NCBI GenBank assembly: GCA_902607735.1 | Contig: CACLLG010000001.1 | Location: 17,167-81,166 of the forward strand | Length of the DNA: 64,000 nt | From: an uncultured Pelagibacteraceae bacterium | GTDB lineage: Bacteria > Pseudomonadota > Alphaproteobacteria > Pelagibacterales > Pelagibacteraceae | Reading direction: 5' to 3' | Shown: piece by piece, positions 53,434 through 63,979 of the stretch | Layout: every line of letters begins with the position of its first letter | How positions within the stretch are numbered: position 1 is the first letter of the stretch | The notes under the pieces: generated by a model | Told to the model about the DNA's origin: nothing | The model's input: the letters and a program-made list of their open reading frames with translations, nothing else | Database searches by the model: none | Made by a program: the position numbers and the translations under genes

Positions 53434-54597
53434 ATGAAAAAAAAAATCAAAGTTTTACAAGTCATACCAAAATTAGGGTATGGAGGAGCCGAAACAGGGT
53501 GTTATGATTTAGCTCATTTTTTACCCGAAACAGGTTGCAAATCTTTTATTGCTACTAGTGGAGGTGAATTACTTAAATTTGTTGATAAAAAAAAGGTAAA
53601 AATATTTAGGTTACCGGTTCAATCAAAAAACCCACTATTAATTTTATTTAACGCAATAGTACTTTTTTTTATAATTCTTTTTTATAATATTACCATTGTT
53701 CATGCTAGAAGTAGAGCTCCCGCTTGGTCTTGTTTTTTAGCAACTAAAATTACTTTCAGAAAATTTGTAACAACATTTCATGGAACCTATAATTTTAGCA
53801 ACAATATAAAAAAATTTTATAACTCAATTATGGTTAGATCAAATTTGGTTATAGCAGGATCTAATTTTATTTTTTCTCATATTAATGCAAATTATGAAAA
53901 TTTTTTTTTAGAAAAAAAAAGAAAACTTTTAGTTATTTTTAGAGGTATCAATACAAATTATTTTAATCCACAAAAAATCTTACCTATAAAATTGGATAAA
54001 TTTTCCAAGGAATATAAAATAGACAGAAATAAATTTATTATTTTATTACCTGGTAGATTGACTAACTGGAAAGGTCAAAAAATATTTATTGAGGCTATTA
54101 AATTAATCAACGAGAGAACTGATATTCCGCCCTTTGAAGCGATTATTCTTGGAAATGCTCAAGGGAGAAATGTTTATAAAAAACAACTTTTTGATTTAAC
54201 ACAACAACATAGATTGAATAAAGTAATTAAATTTATTGATCATTGTAAAGAAATGCCAGTTGCCTATGGCATCTCAAATTTAGTTTGTTCCTGTTCTCAT
54301 GAACCAGAAGCCTTTGGAAGAGTCTCTGTAGAAGCTCAATCTATGCAAGTACCAATAGTTGCCAGCGATATAGGGGGATCAAAAGAAACTATTATTAAAG
54401 ATAAGACAGGTTATTTATTTAAAAATAAAGACCCAGCAGCCCTAGCAGATTTAATAGTTTCTGTAATGCAAAAGGATTATAATTCATTGAAATCTATTGG
54501 TATTGAAGGTAGAAAAAATGTATTAAAAAAATTTGATGTTGATAAAATGTGTCAGACTACCTTTACTGAATATAAAAAATTGATAGAGTTGTCCTAG
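53434..54597 (+). CDS. Family 4 glycosyltransferase
   Basis: PKLGYGGAETGCYDLA; LLPGRLTNWKGQ; EPEAFGRVSVEAQSMQVPIVASDIGGSKETI. Confidence 0.92.
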   Translation: MKKKIKVLQVIPKLGYGGAETGCYDLAHFLPETGCKSFIATSGGELLKFVDKKKVKIFRLPVQSKNPLLILFNAIVLFFIILFYNITIVHARSRAPAWSCFLATKITFRKFVTTFHGTYNFSNNIKKFYNSIMVRSNLVIAGSNFIFSHINANYENFFLEKKRKLLVIFRGINTNYFNPQKILPIKLDKFSKEYKIDRNKFIILLPGRLTNWKGQKIFIEAIKLINERTDIPPFEAIILGNAQGRNVYKKQLFDLTQQHRLNKVIKFIDHCKEMPVAYGISNLVCSCSHEPEAFGRVSVEAQSMQVPIVASDIGGSKETIIKDKTGYLFKNKDPAALADLIVSVMQKDYNSLKSIGIEGRKNVLKKFDVDKMCQTTFTEYKKLIELS

Positions 54598-54600
54598 TAA

Positions 54601-56517
54601 ATGCCAGATATAATATTATCAGATGGTAAAAAGATTCCGTTTTCAAAAAAAATTGATGGTTTTGAAATAGCAAACAAAATTAGCAAGTCTCTAGGTAAGG
54701 AAGCTTGTATAATGAGTGTCGATGGAGAGTTAAAAGATCTAAGTTTCTCAATTGATAAAAATGTAAAAGTAAAAATAATAACAGCAAAAGACAAAGAAGG
54801 TCTAGAAGTTATTAGACACGATGCGGCCCATGTACTAGCGATGGCTGTACAAGAATTGTTTCCTGGAACTCAAGTAACGATTGGGCCTGTTATTGAAAAT
54901 GGTTTCTACTATGATTTTTCTAGAAAAGAACCTTTTACTGATCAAGATCTTAAAAAAATAGAAAATAAAATGAGAGAAATAGTTGATCGAGATGATCAAA
55001 CAAAAAGAGAAGTTTGGAAAAGAGATGAAGCTATTAAACATTTTAAAAAAATTGGAGAACATTATAAGGCGGAAATCATTGAAGATATTCCTGAAAACGA
55101 AGAAGTATCTATTTATCATCATGGCAAATGGCATGATTTATGTAAAGGCCCACATCTCCCTTCGACAGGCAAAATTGGTAAAGCTTTCAAACTTACAAAA
55201 GTTTCAGGAGCATATTGGAGGGGAGATTCAAAAAATGAAATGTTACAGAGAATATATGGAACTTGTTGGCGAAATAAAAAAGAATTAGATGAATATCTTT
55301 TAAGATTAGAAGAGGCAGAAAAAAGAGATCACAGAAAATTGGGTAAAGAAATGGATTTATTTCATTTTAGACAAGAAAGCCCTGGGGCTGTTTTTTGGCA
55401 TCATAAAGGATGGACTTTATTCCGAACGCTTGTAGCTTATATGAGGGAAAAACAAAAAAATGCCGGTTATAAAGAGATTAATACACCAGAAATATTAGAT
55501 AAAACTTTATGGGAACAGTCAGGCCATTGGGAAAAATTCGGTGAAAATATGTTTACTTCTGATACGCCAGATAAAAAAACATTTGCAATAAAACCAATGA
55601 ATTGTCCTGGCTGCATACAAGTATTTAATCAAGGACTAAAAAGTTATAGAGATCTTCCTCTAAAACTATCCGAGTTCGGTAAAGTTCATAGATATGAACC
55701 TTCAGGTGCTTTACATGGTTTGTTGAGAGTTAGAGCCTTTACCCAAGATGATGCCCATATTTTTTGTACAGAAGATCAAATTACTGATGAATGTTTAAGT
55801 GTAACAAATTTGATATTAAAAATTTATAGGGATCTTGGTTTTGAAAATGTTCTTCTACAATTTTCTGATAGACCAAAAAAAAGAGTTGGAGAAGATAAAA
55901 TTTGGGATAAGGCTGAATCGGCATTATTAAAAGCAATTAAACAATCGAAGCTAAAGTATGAAATTAATAAAGGTGAAGGAGCATTTTATGGACCCAAAAT
56001 AGATTTTGTGCTTAGGGATACTATAGGACGTGATTGGCAATGTGGTACTTTACAAGTCGATTTAAATCTTCCTTCACGTCTTGGAGCTTCTTATGTTGCG
56101 GATGACGGATCAAAAAAGATTCCTGTAATGTTACACCGTGCTTTATTTGGTTCTCTAGAGCGATTTATTGGAATTTTAATAGAGCATTACGCAGGAAAAT
56201 TGCCTATTTGGCTAGCCCCCCTCCAAGTAGTCGTGCTTCCAATTGCTTCGGAATTTGATAATTATGCAAAAAATATATTTCAACAATGTACTAAAGCAGG
56301 TATAAACGCCGAAGTGGATTTAAAAAATCAAAAGATAAATTATAAAATTAGAGAGCATTCATTATCTAAGGTGCCCCTTTTGTTAATTTGCGGGGAAAAG
56401 GAAGTTAAAGGAAAAAGTGTTACAATTAGAAAACTTGGATCAGATAAACAAGAAACCCTTTCACTTGATCAAGCAATCGAAAATATATCCAAAAAAATTA
56501 AATTCCCTATAAATTAA
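54601..56517 (+). CDS. thrS: Threonyl-tRNA synthetase
   Basis: RHDAAHVLAMAVQELFPGTQVTIGP; KPMNCPGCIQVF; VDLNLPSRLGASYV. Confidence 0.96.
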   Translation: MPDIILSDGKKIPFSKKIDGFEIANKISKSLGKEACIMSVDGELKDLSFSIDKNVKVKIITAKDKEGLEVIRHDAAHVLAMAVQELFPGTQVTIGPVIENGFYYDFSRKEPFTDQDLKKIENKMREIVDRDDQTKREVWKRDEAIKHFKKIGEHYKAEIIEDIPENEEVSIYHHGKWHDLCKGPHLPSTGKIGKAFKLTKVSGAYWRGDSKNEMLQRIYGTCWRNKKELDEYLLRLEEAEKRDHRKLGKEMDLFHFRQESPGAVFWHHKGWTLFRTLVAYMREKQKNAGYKEINTPEILDKTLWEQSGHWEKFGENMFTSDTPDKKTFAIKPMNCPGCIQVFNQGLKSYRDLPLKLSEFGKVHRYEPSGALHGLLRVRAFTQDDAHIFCTEDQITDECLSVTNLILKIYRDLGFENVLLQFSDRPKKRVGEDKIWDKAESALLKAIKQSKLKYEINKGEGAFYGPKIDFVLRDTIGRDWQCGTLQVDLNLPSRLGASYVADDGSKKIPVMLHRALFGSLERFIGILIEHYAGKLPIWLAPLQVVVLPIASEFDNYAKNIFQQCTKAGINAEVDLKNQKINYKIREHSLSKVPLLLICGEKEVKGKSVTIRKLGSDKQETLSLDQAIENISKKIKFPIN

Positions 56518-57063
56518 GTGCCATTTCAAAAACAAAATTATTTTCAGAGAAGAACCAAACCAAAAGGTCCTAAGGCAAATGAAAGAATTCGTGCACCAGA
56601 AGTGCAAGTTATTAGTAGTGATGGAAAAAATCTAGGCACTCTTAAAACTGAAGAAGCAATAAATATAGCAAGGGAAGAAGGTTTAGATTTAATCGAAATT
56701 TCACCTAATGCTAATCCACCAATTTGTAAAATTATTGATATTGGTAAATATAAATATGATTTACAAAAAAAAGCAAACAAAGCAAAAAAGAAACAAAAAA
56801 TTATTAATTTAAAAGAAATTAAACTTAGACCCGTTACTGAAATCCATGATTATAATTTTAAAATTAAAAATGCACAAAAATTTTTAACAAAAGGTGATAA
56901 AGTTAAATTTACAGTTCAGTTTAGAGGAAGAGAAATGCAACACACAAACTTAGGTCATAAGCTAATGGATCGTATTATTCAAGATACAGCAAGCCTTGGA
57001 AAAATTGAAATTGAACCTAAATTCGAAGGACGACAAATTATTATGATAATTCAACCATTATAA
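56518..57063 (+). CDS. infC: Translation initiation factor IF-3 (GTG start abutting thrS stop)
   Basis: NERIRAPEVQVISSDGKNLG; KFTVQFRGREMQHTNLG. Confidence 0.95.
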   Translation: MPFQKQNYFQRRTKPKGPKANERIRAPEVQVISSDGKNLGTLKTEEAINIAREEGLDLIEISPNANPPICKIIDIGKYKYDLQKKANKAKKKQKIINLKEIKLRPVTEIHDYNFKIKNAQKFLTKGDKVKFTVQFRGREMQHTNLGHKLMDRIIQDTASLGKIEIEPKFEGRQIIMIIQPL

Positions 57064-57110
57064 TTTGATTGTAAATCAAATATAATGTTTGTATAAACTC
57101 CATAAATTTT

Positions 57111-57317
57111 ATGCCAAAACTAAAAACTAAAAGTTCAGCAAAAAAAAGATTTAGATTAACAGCTAAAGGCAAAGTTAAGATGCCACAAGCAGGAAAGAGA
57201 CATGGTATGATTAAAAGAACAAATTCACAAATTAGAAAACAGAGAGGCACTACAATTATGTCTAAACAAGATTCAAAAATTGTTAAGTCATATATGCCTT
57301 ACAGTTTGAGAGGTTAA
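57111..57317 (+). CDS. rpmI: 50S ribosomal protein L35
   Basis: [23 protein letters not shown]. Confidence 0.97.
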   Translation: MPKLKTKSSAKKRFRLTAKGKVKMPQAGKRHGMIKRTNSQIRKQRGTTIMSKQDSKIVKSYMPYSLRG

Positions 57318-57318
57318 A

Positions 57319-57675
57319 ATGGCACGGGTAAAAAGAGGAGTCACTAGTCATGCACGTCATAAAAAAGTTTTAAAGCAAGTAAAAGGACAATATGGCAGAA
57401 GAAAAAATACCATTCGAATTGCAAAACAAGCTTTGGAAAAGGCGATGCAATATGCATATAGAGATCGTAGAGCAAAAAAAAGGGAGTTTAGATCTTTATG
57501 GATACAAAGAATTAATGCCGGTGTAAGGGCAGAAGGTATAACTTATTCAAAGTTTATAAATGGTCTTAACAAGTCTGGAATTAAGCTTGATAGAAAAGTA
57601 TTGGCTGATATAGCCTATAACAACCCAGAGGCGTTTAAATCTATTGTAAAAAAAGTACAATCCTCCCTTAACTAA
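57319..57675 (+). CDS. rplT: 50S ribosomal protein L20
   Basis: [31 protein letters not shown]. Confidence 0.97.
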   Translation: MARVKRGVTSHARHKKVLKQVKGQYGRRKNTIRIAKQALEKAMQYAYRDRRAKKREFRSLWIQRINAGVRAEGITYSKFINGLNKSGIKLDRKVLADIAYNNPEAFKSIVKKVQSSLN

Positions 57676-57727
57676 TAAGGGTATTTCTATTATCTTCATT
57701 AAAGTAGAGAATCACTAAAATAGTTTT

Positions 57728-58795
57728 ATGGAAAATTTAAACCAAATTGAATCTGAAATTTTAAATAAAATAAAAAGTGCAAAAGATCGTAGCGCTTACG
57801 ATTTAATTAAAACTCAAATTTTTGGCAAAAAAGGGATAATTACAGAACTTTTTAAAAAAATAAGTGATTTGGAGCAAAGCGAAAGAAAAGAATATGCTTC
57901 AAGACTTAATTCTTTAAAAACAAAAGTAACAGACATTCTGGAAAAAAAACTTACTGATTTTGATCAATCAGAAATAAATAAAAAGCTAAAAAATGAAAAA
58001 ATAGATGTGACGTTGCCAGGAAGAACTTACTTTACTGGAAAAATTCATCCGGTTTCTCAAGTTATAGATGAAGTGACTTCTATTTTTTCTGAAATTGGTT
58101 TTGCTGTTGAAGAAGGGCCTGATGTAGAAAATGAATATTATAATTTTTCTGCGCTTAATACACCAGAAAATCATCCAGCAAGAGATATGCATGATACTTT
58201 TTATCTTAATCATTCTAGAGATTTACTTTTACGTACTCATACATCTCCCGTTCAAATTAGAACAATGTTAAAAGGTAAACCACCATTTAAAATAATTGCT
58301 CCAGGAAGAACTTATAGACATGACAGCGACCAAACGCACTCACCCATGTTTCATCAATTAGAAGGTTTACATATAGACCAAAATGTTAATATGGGTCATC
58401 TCAAAGGATGTCTATATTATTTTGTTAAAAAATTTTTTGAAGTTGAAAAAGTAAAAATTAGATTTAGACCAAGTCACTTTCCTTTTACCGAACCTTCTGC
58501 CGAAGTAGATATTGGATATAAAATTCAAGATGGAAAAATAAAGATAGGTGAAGGTGATAAGTGGCTAGAAATACTTGGTTGTGGAATGGTACATCCTAAT
58601 GTTTTAAAAAACGTAAAAGTAAATCCAAAAAAATATCAAGGATATGCTTTTGGTGTGGGAATCGACCGTTTAGCAATGTTGAAATATGGGATAAACGATC
58701 TTAGAGCTTTTTTTGAAAGCGATATAAGGTGGTTAGAATTTTACGGATTTGATCCATTAGATGTTCCCACTAATTACAGAGGTTTAAGCAGATGA
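57728..58795 (+). CDS. pheS: Phenylalanyl-tRNA synthetase alpha subunit
   Basis: [37 protein letters not shown]. Confidence 0.96.
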   Translation: MENLNQIESEILNKIKSAKDRSAYDLIKTQIFGKKGIITELFKKISDLEQSERKEYASRLNSLKTKVTDILEKKLTDFDQSEINKKLKNEKIDVTLPGRTYFTGKIHPVSQVIDEVTSIFSEIGFAVEEGPDVENEYYNFSALNTPENHPARDMHDTFYLNHSRDLLLRTHTSPVQIRTMLKGKPPFKIIAPGRTYRHDSDQTHSPMFHQLEGLHIDQNVNMGHLKGCLYYFVKKFFEVEKVKIRFRPSHFPFTEPSAEVDIGYKIQDGKIKIGEGDKWLEILGCGMVHPNVLKNVKVNPKKYQGYAFGVGIDRLAMLKYGINDLRAFFESDIRWLEFYGFDPLDVPTNYRGLSR

Positions 58796-61194
58796 TAACT
58801 TCTTTATCATGGTTAAAAAATCATCTAAGTACCAAAGCAAACTTGAATCAAATAGCAGAACGCTTAACTGAAATTGGTTTAGAGGTAGAAAATATAAAAT
58901 CATCAAATAATAATTTAGACAACTTTATTGTTTGTAAAATAATTAAGGCTCAAAAACATCCTAATGCAGACAAACTAAAACTTTGTGATGTTGATGTAGG
59001 TTCTGGAAGTTTAGTTAAAGTTGTTTGTGGAGCCCAAAATGCCAGAGATGGATTATTCGCAGTTTATGCTTCTCCAGGTGCAATTATTCCAAAAACTAAT
59101 ATGAAATTAAAAATAGTTAAAATAAGAGGTATAGAATCTCACGGAATGCTTTGCTCTGGTTACGAACTTGAAGAATCCTCAGATAAAGAAGGAATTATAG
59201 AATTAAACAAAAAAGAAAAAAATATTGGCGATAAATATTTTAAAAGCATTGGAGAAAAAACTATGGATATTGCTATTACCCCAAATAGGCCAGATTGTTT
59301 AGGCATTCGTGGTATTGCCAGAGATTTGGCATCGTCTGGCTTGGGGCAACTAAAAAAACAACCTCCAATTAAAATAAATCAAAAATTTAAAAGTCCAATT
59401 AAAGTTTCAATAAAAAAAGAAAAAGGCCAAGGTTGTGCAATTTTTGGAAGCGTTTATATAAAAAATGTTCAAAATAAAGAAAGTCCAGATTGGCTTAAAA
59501 AAAGAATTATATCCTTAGGTTTAAAACCTATCTCAGCAATTGTAGACGCTACCAATTACGTAATGTTTGATTTGAATCGACCTTTGCATGCTTACGATGC
59601 AGATAAAATTGATCAAGAAGTTATTGTTAGAAATTCAAAAAAAGGTGAATCTTTTGAAGCTTTAGATAATAAAAAATATACACTTGAAAATAACATGTGT
59701 GCAATAACTGATAAATCAGGCGTTTTAGGTCTAGGCGGAATTATCGGAGGAACTAGATCAGGAACAGAATTTTCTACTAAAAATATTTTATTAGAATCTG
59801 CCTATTTTTTTCCAGCACAAACTAGAAAAACTTCTAAAATACTAAATATCGATACCGATGCAAAATACAGGTTTGAAAGAGGTATAGACCCCGATTCTAT
59901 AAAATTAGGTCTAGAACTTGGAATGTGCATGATACTAGATATGTGTGGAGGAGAAGCAAGCAAGTTTTCAATTGTCGGAAAAATAAAGGATGAAAGAAAA
60001 ACAATCGATTTAGAACCTGAAAAATTTTCAAAAATTATCGGTTTTTCAATAACAAGTGCGCAAATTAAGAAAATTTTATTATCACTAGGATGCACTTTGA
60101 GGATGAGCGGAAAAAAAATGAAAATTGTACCACCAACCTGGAGACCTGATATTAAAGAAGATATCGATCTTATTGAAGAACTAACAAGAATTATAGGTTA
60201 TGATAAAGTTCCATTAATAAACCCTGAAAAAGAAAATATTAAAGATACTTTAAATTATAAACAAAAACTTTTTCATTTTGTTCAAAGATCAGTTGCGTCA
60301 AAAGGATACACCGAAGCGGTTACTTGGTCGTTTACAGATTCAAAAACAGATAGTTTGTTTTCAGAATTAAAAAAAGAGATTAAATTATCTAATCCAATTT
60401 CTACCGAACTAGATGTTTTGAGATCGTCTCTTTATTCTAATTTGATAATTGGTGCAAAGAAAAATATTCATCGAAATTTTGAGGATTTAATGTTGTTTGA
60501 AATAGGACCGGTTTTTAAAGGCAGTAAACCTGGTGAACAATCAACAATGATTAGTGCTATTAAAACAGGAAAATACTCTAGAAAAAATTGGATTGAGAAA
60601 GAAAGAAATTTTGATGTTTTTGATATTAAAAATGATGCTCTAAGAACTTTAAATGAAATTGGCATTAATGATTCCAAGATTGTGGTAAGCAATAACACAA
60701 AAAAATGGTATCACCCAGGTAGATCTGGCCTATTTTCGTTGGGTTCATCTAATGGTCCAGAGCTCGCATATTTTGGAGAAATTCATCCATCTATAATTAA
60801 AAAGCTAGATCTAAGAACTGAAAACGTTTTAGGTTTTGAAATTTTTTTAGACAACGTGCCAGAATCAAGGAAGAAAATTAGAGAAGCAAAACCTCAATAT
60901 ATGGTCTCTGATTATCAAAAAGTAGTCAGAGATTTTGCTTTTGTTATTGACGAAAAATATAGTTCTGGTGCAATTATTAATTTGGTCAAGAAAATTGATA
61001 AAGAATTAATTAAAAGTGTAAAAATTTTTGATGTCTATCAAGGAGGTAATATTACGCTAGGAAAGAAATCTATTGCATTTAATGTAACATTAGAACCTAA
61101 AGATAAAACTTTGAGTGAAAAAGATATTGATCAAATAAGCAAAAAGATTATATCAACAGTTCAAGAAATAACAGGCGCTACGTTAAGATCCTAA
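58792..61194 (+). CDS. pheT: Phenylalanyl-tRNA synthetase beta subunit
   Basis: [20 protein letters not shown]3/B4 and FDX-ACB domains; overlaps pheS. Confidence 0.96.
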   Translation: MITSLSWLKNHLSTKANLNQIAERLTEIGLEVENIKSSNNNLDNFIVCKIIKAQKHPNADKLKLCDVDVGSGSLVKVVCGAQNARDGLFAVYASPGAIIPKTNMKLKIVKIRGIESHGMLCSGYELEESSDKEGIIELNKKEKNIGDKYFKSIGEKTMDIAITPNRPDCLGIRGIARDLASSGLGQLKKQPPIKINQKFKSPIKVSIKKEKGQGCAIFGSVYIKNVQNKESPDWLKKRIISLGLKPISAIVDATNYVMFDLNRPLHAYDADKIDQEVIVRNSKKGESFEALDNKKYTLENNMCAITDKSGVLGLGGIIGGTRSGTEFSTKNILLESAYFFPAQTRKTSKILNIDTDAKYRFERGIDPDSIKLGLELGMCMILDMCGGEASKFSIVGKIKDERKTIDLEPEKFSKIIGFSITSAQIKKILLSLGCTLRMSGKKMKIVPPTWRPDIKEDIDLIEELTRIIGYDKVPLINPEKENIKDTLNYKQKLFHFVQRSVASKGYTEAVTWSFTDSKTDSLFSELKKEIKLSNPISTELDVLRSSLYSNLIIGAKKNIHRNFEDLMLFEIGPVFKGSKPGEQSTMISAIKTGKYSRKNWIEKERNFDVFDIKNDALRTLNEIGINDSKIVVSNNTKKWYHPGRSGLFSLGSSNGPELAYFGEIHPSIIKKLDLRTENVLGFEIFLDNVPESRKKIREAKPQYMVSDYQKVVRDFAFVIDEKYSSGAIINLVKKIDKELIKSVKIFDVYQGGNITLGKKSIAFNVTLEPKDKTLSEKDIDQISKKIISTVQEITGATLRS

Positions 61195-63002
61195 TGTCCA
61201 GCAATGAAAACATACGCAATTTTTCAATAATTGCGCACATCGATCATGGCAAATCTACTTTAGCTGATAGATTGATACATAAATGTGGGGGTTTAACTGA
61301 TAGAGAAATGAAAGAACAAGTTCTTGACTCAATGGATATTGAGAGAGAAAGAGGAATTACAATAAAAGCTCAAACTGTTCGTTTAAATTATAAAGCAAAA
61401 GACGGGAAAAATTACATACTTAATATTATTGATACACCAGGTCATGTAGACTTTAGTTATGAGGTAAGCCGTTCACTTTCGGCATGCGAAGGCTCAATTT
61501 TAATTGTAGACAGCTCCCAAGGCGTTGAAGCACAAACTTTGGCCAACGTGTACCAAGCTCTTGATAATAATCATGAAATTATCCCAGTTTTAAACAAGAT
61601 TGATTTACCAGCTTCAGACACCGAAAAGGTAAAAAAACAAATAGAAGATGTTATTGGAATAGATACAAGTAAGACAATAAATTGCTCAGGAAAAACAGGC
61701 GAAGGAGTAGAAGCTATTTTGGAATCTATAGTAAAAATTTTACCCCCACCCAAAGGAAATTTTGAAAATCCCTTGAAGTGTTTGCTTGTAGATAGTTGGT
61801 ATGACAGCTACTTAGGAGTTGTAATTTTAGTACGAGCTATTGATGGAAGATTGAAAAAGGGAATGAAAATTAGAATGATGTCAAATAATACCGAACATAC
61901 AATCGAGAAAGTAGGAGTATTTACTCCAAAACCAAAAGATGTAGATAAAATTTCATCAGGAGAAATTGGTTTCATTATTACAGGAATAAAAAATTTATCT
62001 GATACTAAAGTGGGGGATACAATATGTGACGTACAAAATCCTATAGATAAACCTCTACCAGGATTTAAGCCAAGCAAACCAGTAGTTTTCTGCGGTTTAT
62101 TTCCTGTGGATAATTCTGAATATCAAAAACTCAAAGATGGGATTGCAAAATTAAAACTTAACGATTCCAGTTTTTCATATGAATCAGAAGCTTCAAGCGC
62201 TTTAGGCTTAGGTTTTCGTTGCGGTTTTTTAGGCTTGCTTCATTTAGAAATAGTAACACAAAGATTAGAAAGAGAATTTGATATAAATCTTATTACAACA
62301 ACACCCGGTGTGATTTACAAAATTAATAAAAGAGATGGATCTATTAAAGAATTACAAAACCCGACTGATATGCCAGATCCAACTCAAATTTTATCTATAG
62401 AAGAGCCTTGGATTAAAGCCACAATAATTACCCCAGATCAATATTTAGGTTCAATTATTAAAATATGCCAAGACAAAAGAGGTATTCAAAATAATTTGAC
62501 CTATTCAGGAAATCGAGCAGTGCTGAGCTATGAATTGCCATTAAACGAAGTTGTTTTTGATTTTTATGATCGGCTTAAATCTTTATCGAGCGGTTATGCT
62601 AGCTTTGATTATGAAATTACAGGCTATAAAGAGGGAAATTTAGTTAAAATGGGAATACTTGTTAACGCAGAACCTGTAGATGCTTTATCGATGATTATTT
62701 ACAAAGATTTTGCTCAATCTCTAGGTCGGCAAGTTTGTGAAAAACTTAAAGAATTAATTCCACGACATAATTTTCAAATTCCGATCCAAGCAGCCATAGG
62801 AGGAAAAATTATTGCTAGAGAAACTATTAAAGGATTTAAAAAAGATGTTCTTACAAAAATTCATGGAGGTGGAGCTCGAGATAGAAAAAGAAAACTTCTA
62901 GATAAACAGAAAAAAGGTAAAGCAAGAGCAAAACAATTTGGGAAAGTAGAAATTCCGCAAGAAGCATTTATTGGTGTTTTAAAAATAAATAAGGAGACTT
63001 AA
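61194..63002 (+). CDS. lepA: Elongation factor 4 (LepA)
   Basis: [52 protein letters not shown]. Confidence 0.97.
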   Translation: MSSNENIRNFSIIAHIDHGKSTLADRLIHKCGGLTDREMKEQVLDSMDIERERGITIKAQTVRLNYKAKDGKNYILNIIDTPGHVDFSYEVSRSLSACEGSILIVDSSQGVEAQTLANVYQALDNNHEIIPVLNKIDLPASDTEKVKKQIEDVIGIDTSKTINCSGKTGEGVEAILESIVKILPPPKGNFENPLKCLLVDSWYDSYLGVVILVRAIDGRLKKGMKIRMMSNNTEHTIEKVGVFTPKPKDVDKISSGEIGFIITGIKNLSDTKVGDTICDVQNPIDKPLPGFKPSKPVVFCGLFPVDNSEYQKLKDGIAKLKLNDSSFSYESEASSALGLGFRCGFLGLLHLEIVTQRLEREFDINLITTTPGVIYKINKRDGSIKELQNPTDMPDPTQILSIEEPWIKATIITPDQYLGSIIKICQDKRGIQNNLTYSGNRAVLSYELPLNEVVFDFYDRLKSLSSGYASFDYEITGYKEGNLVKMGILVNAEPVDALSMIIYKDFAQSLGRQVCEKLKELIPRHNFQIPIQAAIGGKIIARETIKGFKKDVLTKIHGGGARDRKRKLLDKQKKGKARAKQFGKVEIPQEAFIGVLKINKET

Positions 63003-63004
63003 AT

Positions 63005-63094
63005 GGAGAGATGGCCGAGTGGTTTAAGGCGCAGGCTTGGAAAGCTTGTGTACTGTCAAAGGTACCGTGGGTTCGAATCCCACTCTCTCCGCCA
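63005..63094 (+). tRNA. tRNA-Ser (anticodon GGA), encoded CCA
   Basis: GGAGAGA...TCTCTCC acceptor; CTTGGAAAG anticodon loop; long variable arm; GGTTCGAATCCC T-arm. Confidence 0.95.
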
Positions 63095-63109
63095 TTAATT
63101 TAACCTTTT
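63035..63109 (+). repeat. 75-bp direct repeat copy 1 (tRNA-Ser 3' portion plus 15 bp flank)
   Basis: Identical to 63501-63575, offset 466 bp; extends upstream to 63027 with one mismatch. Confidence 0.97.
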
Positions 63110-63140
63110 GGAAGATTTTTTAAGTTGCGAAAAAGGCTTT

Positions 63141-63162
63141 GATCACTCTCTGATCACAATCC
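63141..63162 (+). repeat. 11-bp iteron pair R1 (GATCACTCTCTGATCACAATCC)
   Basis: Two GATCAC boxes at 11-bp period. Confidence 0.75.
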
Positions 63163-63168
63163 AATATA

Positions 63169-63366
63169 TTAAAAAAATTTTTTAACCCAGTCAGCTGTTG
63201 AAACAGCCCAAGCTCCCACAAGAGCAAGACCAATTGAGATTCTGACAGTATGTCTTCCTAACGCAAATGAATCAGAAAAGAATAACCAAGCTGCCGCAGC
63301 TAATAAAACAACACCAGCTATAGGTAGCATGAATCTGTTTATTGGATCATTATGTTTTTTTGTCAT
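63169..63366 (-). CDS. Small two-TM membrane protein, 65 aa
   Basis: MTKKHNDPINRFMLPIAGVVLLAAAAWLFFSDSFALGRHTVRISIGLALVGAWAVSTADWVKKFF. Confidence 0.65.
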   Translation of the reverse strand: MTKKHNDPINRFMLPIAGVVLLAAAAWLFFSDSFALGRHTVRISIGLALVGAWAVSTADWVKKFF

Positions 63367-63411
63367 AAGAAAATTCTACCATAATTAGTGATCAGATTTG
63401 AGTCAGAATCC

Positions 63412-63428
63412 GATCACTCATTGATCAC
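63412..63428 (+). repeat. Iteron pair R2 (GATCACTCATTGATCAC)
   Basis: Same 11-bp period; preceded by degenerate unit GAGTCAGAATCC. Confidence 0.7.
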
Positions 63429-63500
63429 TATTTGTGAGAATTATTTAAGTTTTAAGTCTAAATTAATATTGATATATCTATACGTTGCTGAGAGGCGCAC

Positions 63501-63575
63501 GCTTGGAAAGCTTGTGTACTGTCAAAGGTACCGTGGGTTCGAATCCCACTCTCTCCGCCATTAATTTAACCTTTT
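63501..63575 (+). repeat. 75-bp direct repeat copy 2: truncated tRNA-Ser 3' fragment plus flank
   Basis: Identical to 63035-63109; no 5' acceptor half upstream, so not a functional tRNA. Confidence 0.97.
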
Positions 63576-63606
63576 CTAATCTTGAGTGTGGCGTTAGAAT
63601 ACGTTT

Positions 63607-63623
63607 GATCGCAATGTGATCGC
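63607..63623 (+). repeat. Iteron pair R3 (GATCGCAATGTGATCGC)
   Basis: Starts exactly 466 bp after R1, the same offset as the 75-bp repeat. Confidence 0.75.
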
Positions 63624-63641
63624 AAATGAAAAGAAATAAAT

Positions 63642-63950
63642 ATGACTGAAGCAATTAAAAAACCAAATCCACTTCACGTTAAAGGCGCATGGATACTTGT
63701 GTTAGTGATATTCGTGATAAATATTATTCCCGCAATGAGAATATACGATTCTGATCCAGCAATAGGTGGTGTGTTGGCCGTCGGGCATTATGCAGAAACT
63801 TTTGGTTTTGTATTGTTCTATTGGATATTAGCGGCAGTTATAACTTTTTTAGTCAACAAATTTAAATTTAGAAAGGCAACTTTTTATAAAATTTTGTTTT
63901 ATCTAATGTTTGTTCCATTGCTTTATAATATTGCAAGAATGTTCGCTTAG
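63642..63950 (+). CDS. Small multi-TM membrane protein, 102 aa
   Basis: MTEAIKKPNPLHVKGAWILVLVIFVINIIPAMRIYD...ETFGFVLFYWILAAVITFLVNKF... Confidence 0.75.
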   Translation: MTEAIKKPNPLHVKGAWILVLVIFVINIIPAMRIYDSDPAIGGVLAVGHYAETFGFVLFYWILAAVITFLVNKFKFRKATFYKILFYLMFVPLLYNIARMFA

Positions 63951-63957
63951 AAGTTTT

Positions 63958-63979
63958 GATCGCAATGCGATCGCAATCC
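63958..63979 (+). repeat. Iteron pair R4 (GATCGCAATGCGATCGCAATCC)
   Basis: Same 11-bp period and AATCC tail as R1. Confidence 0.75.

Noticed and set aside
63501-63560. Second tRNA-Ser gene
   Set aside because: Only the 3' part is present; no acceptor 5' strand or normal D-arm, so annotated as a repeat fragment.
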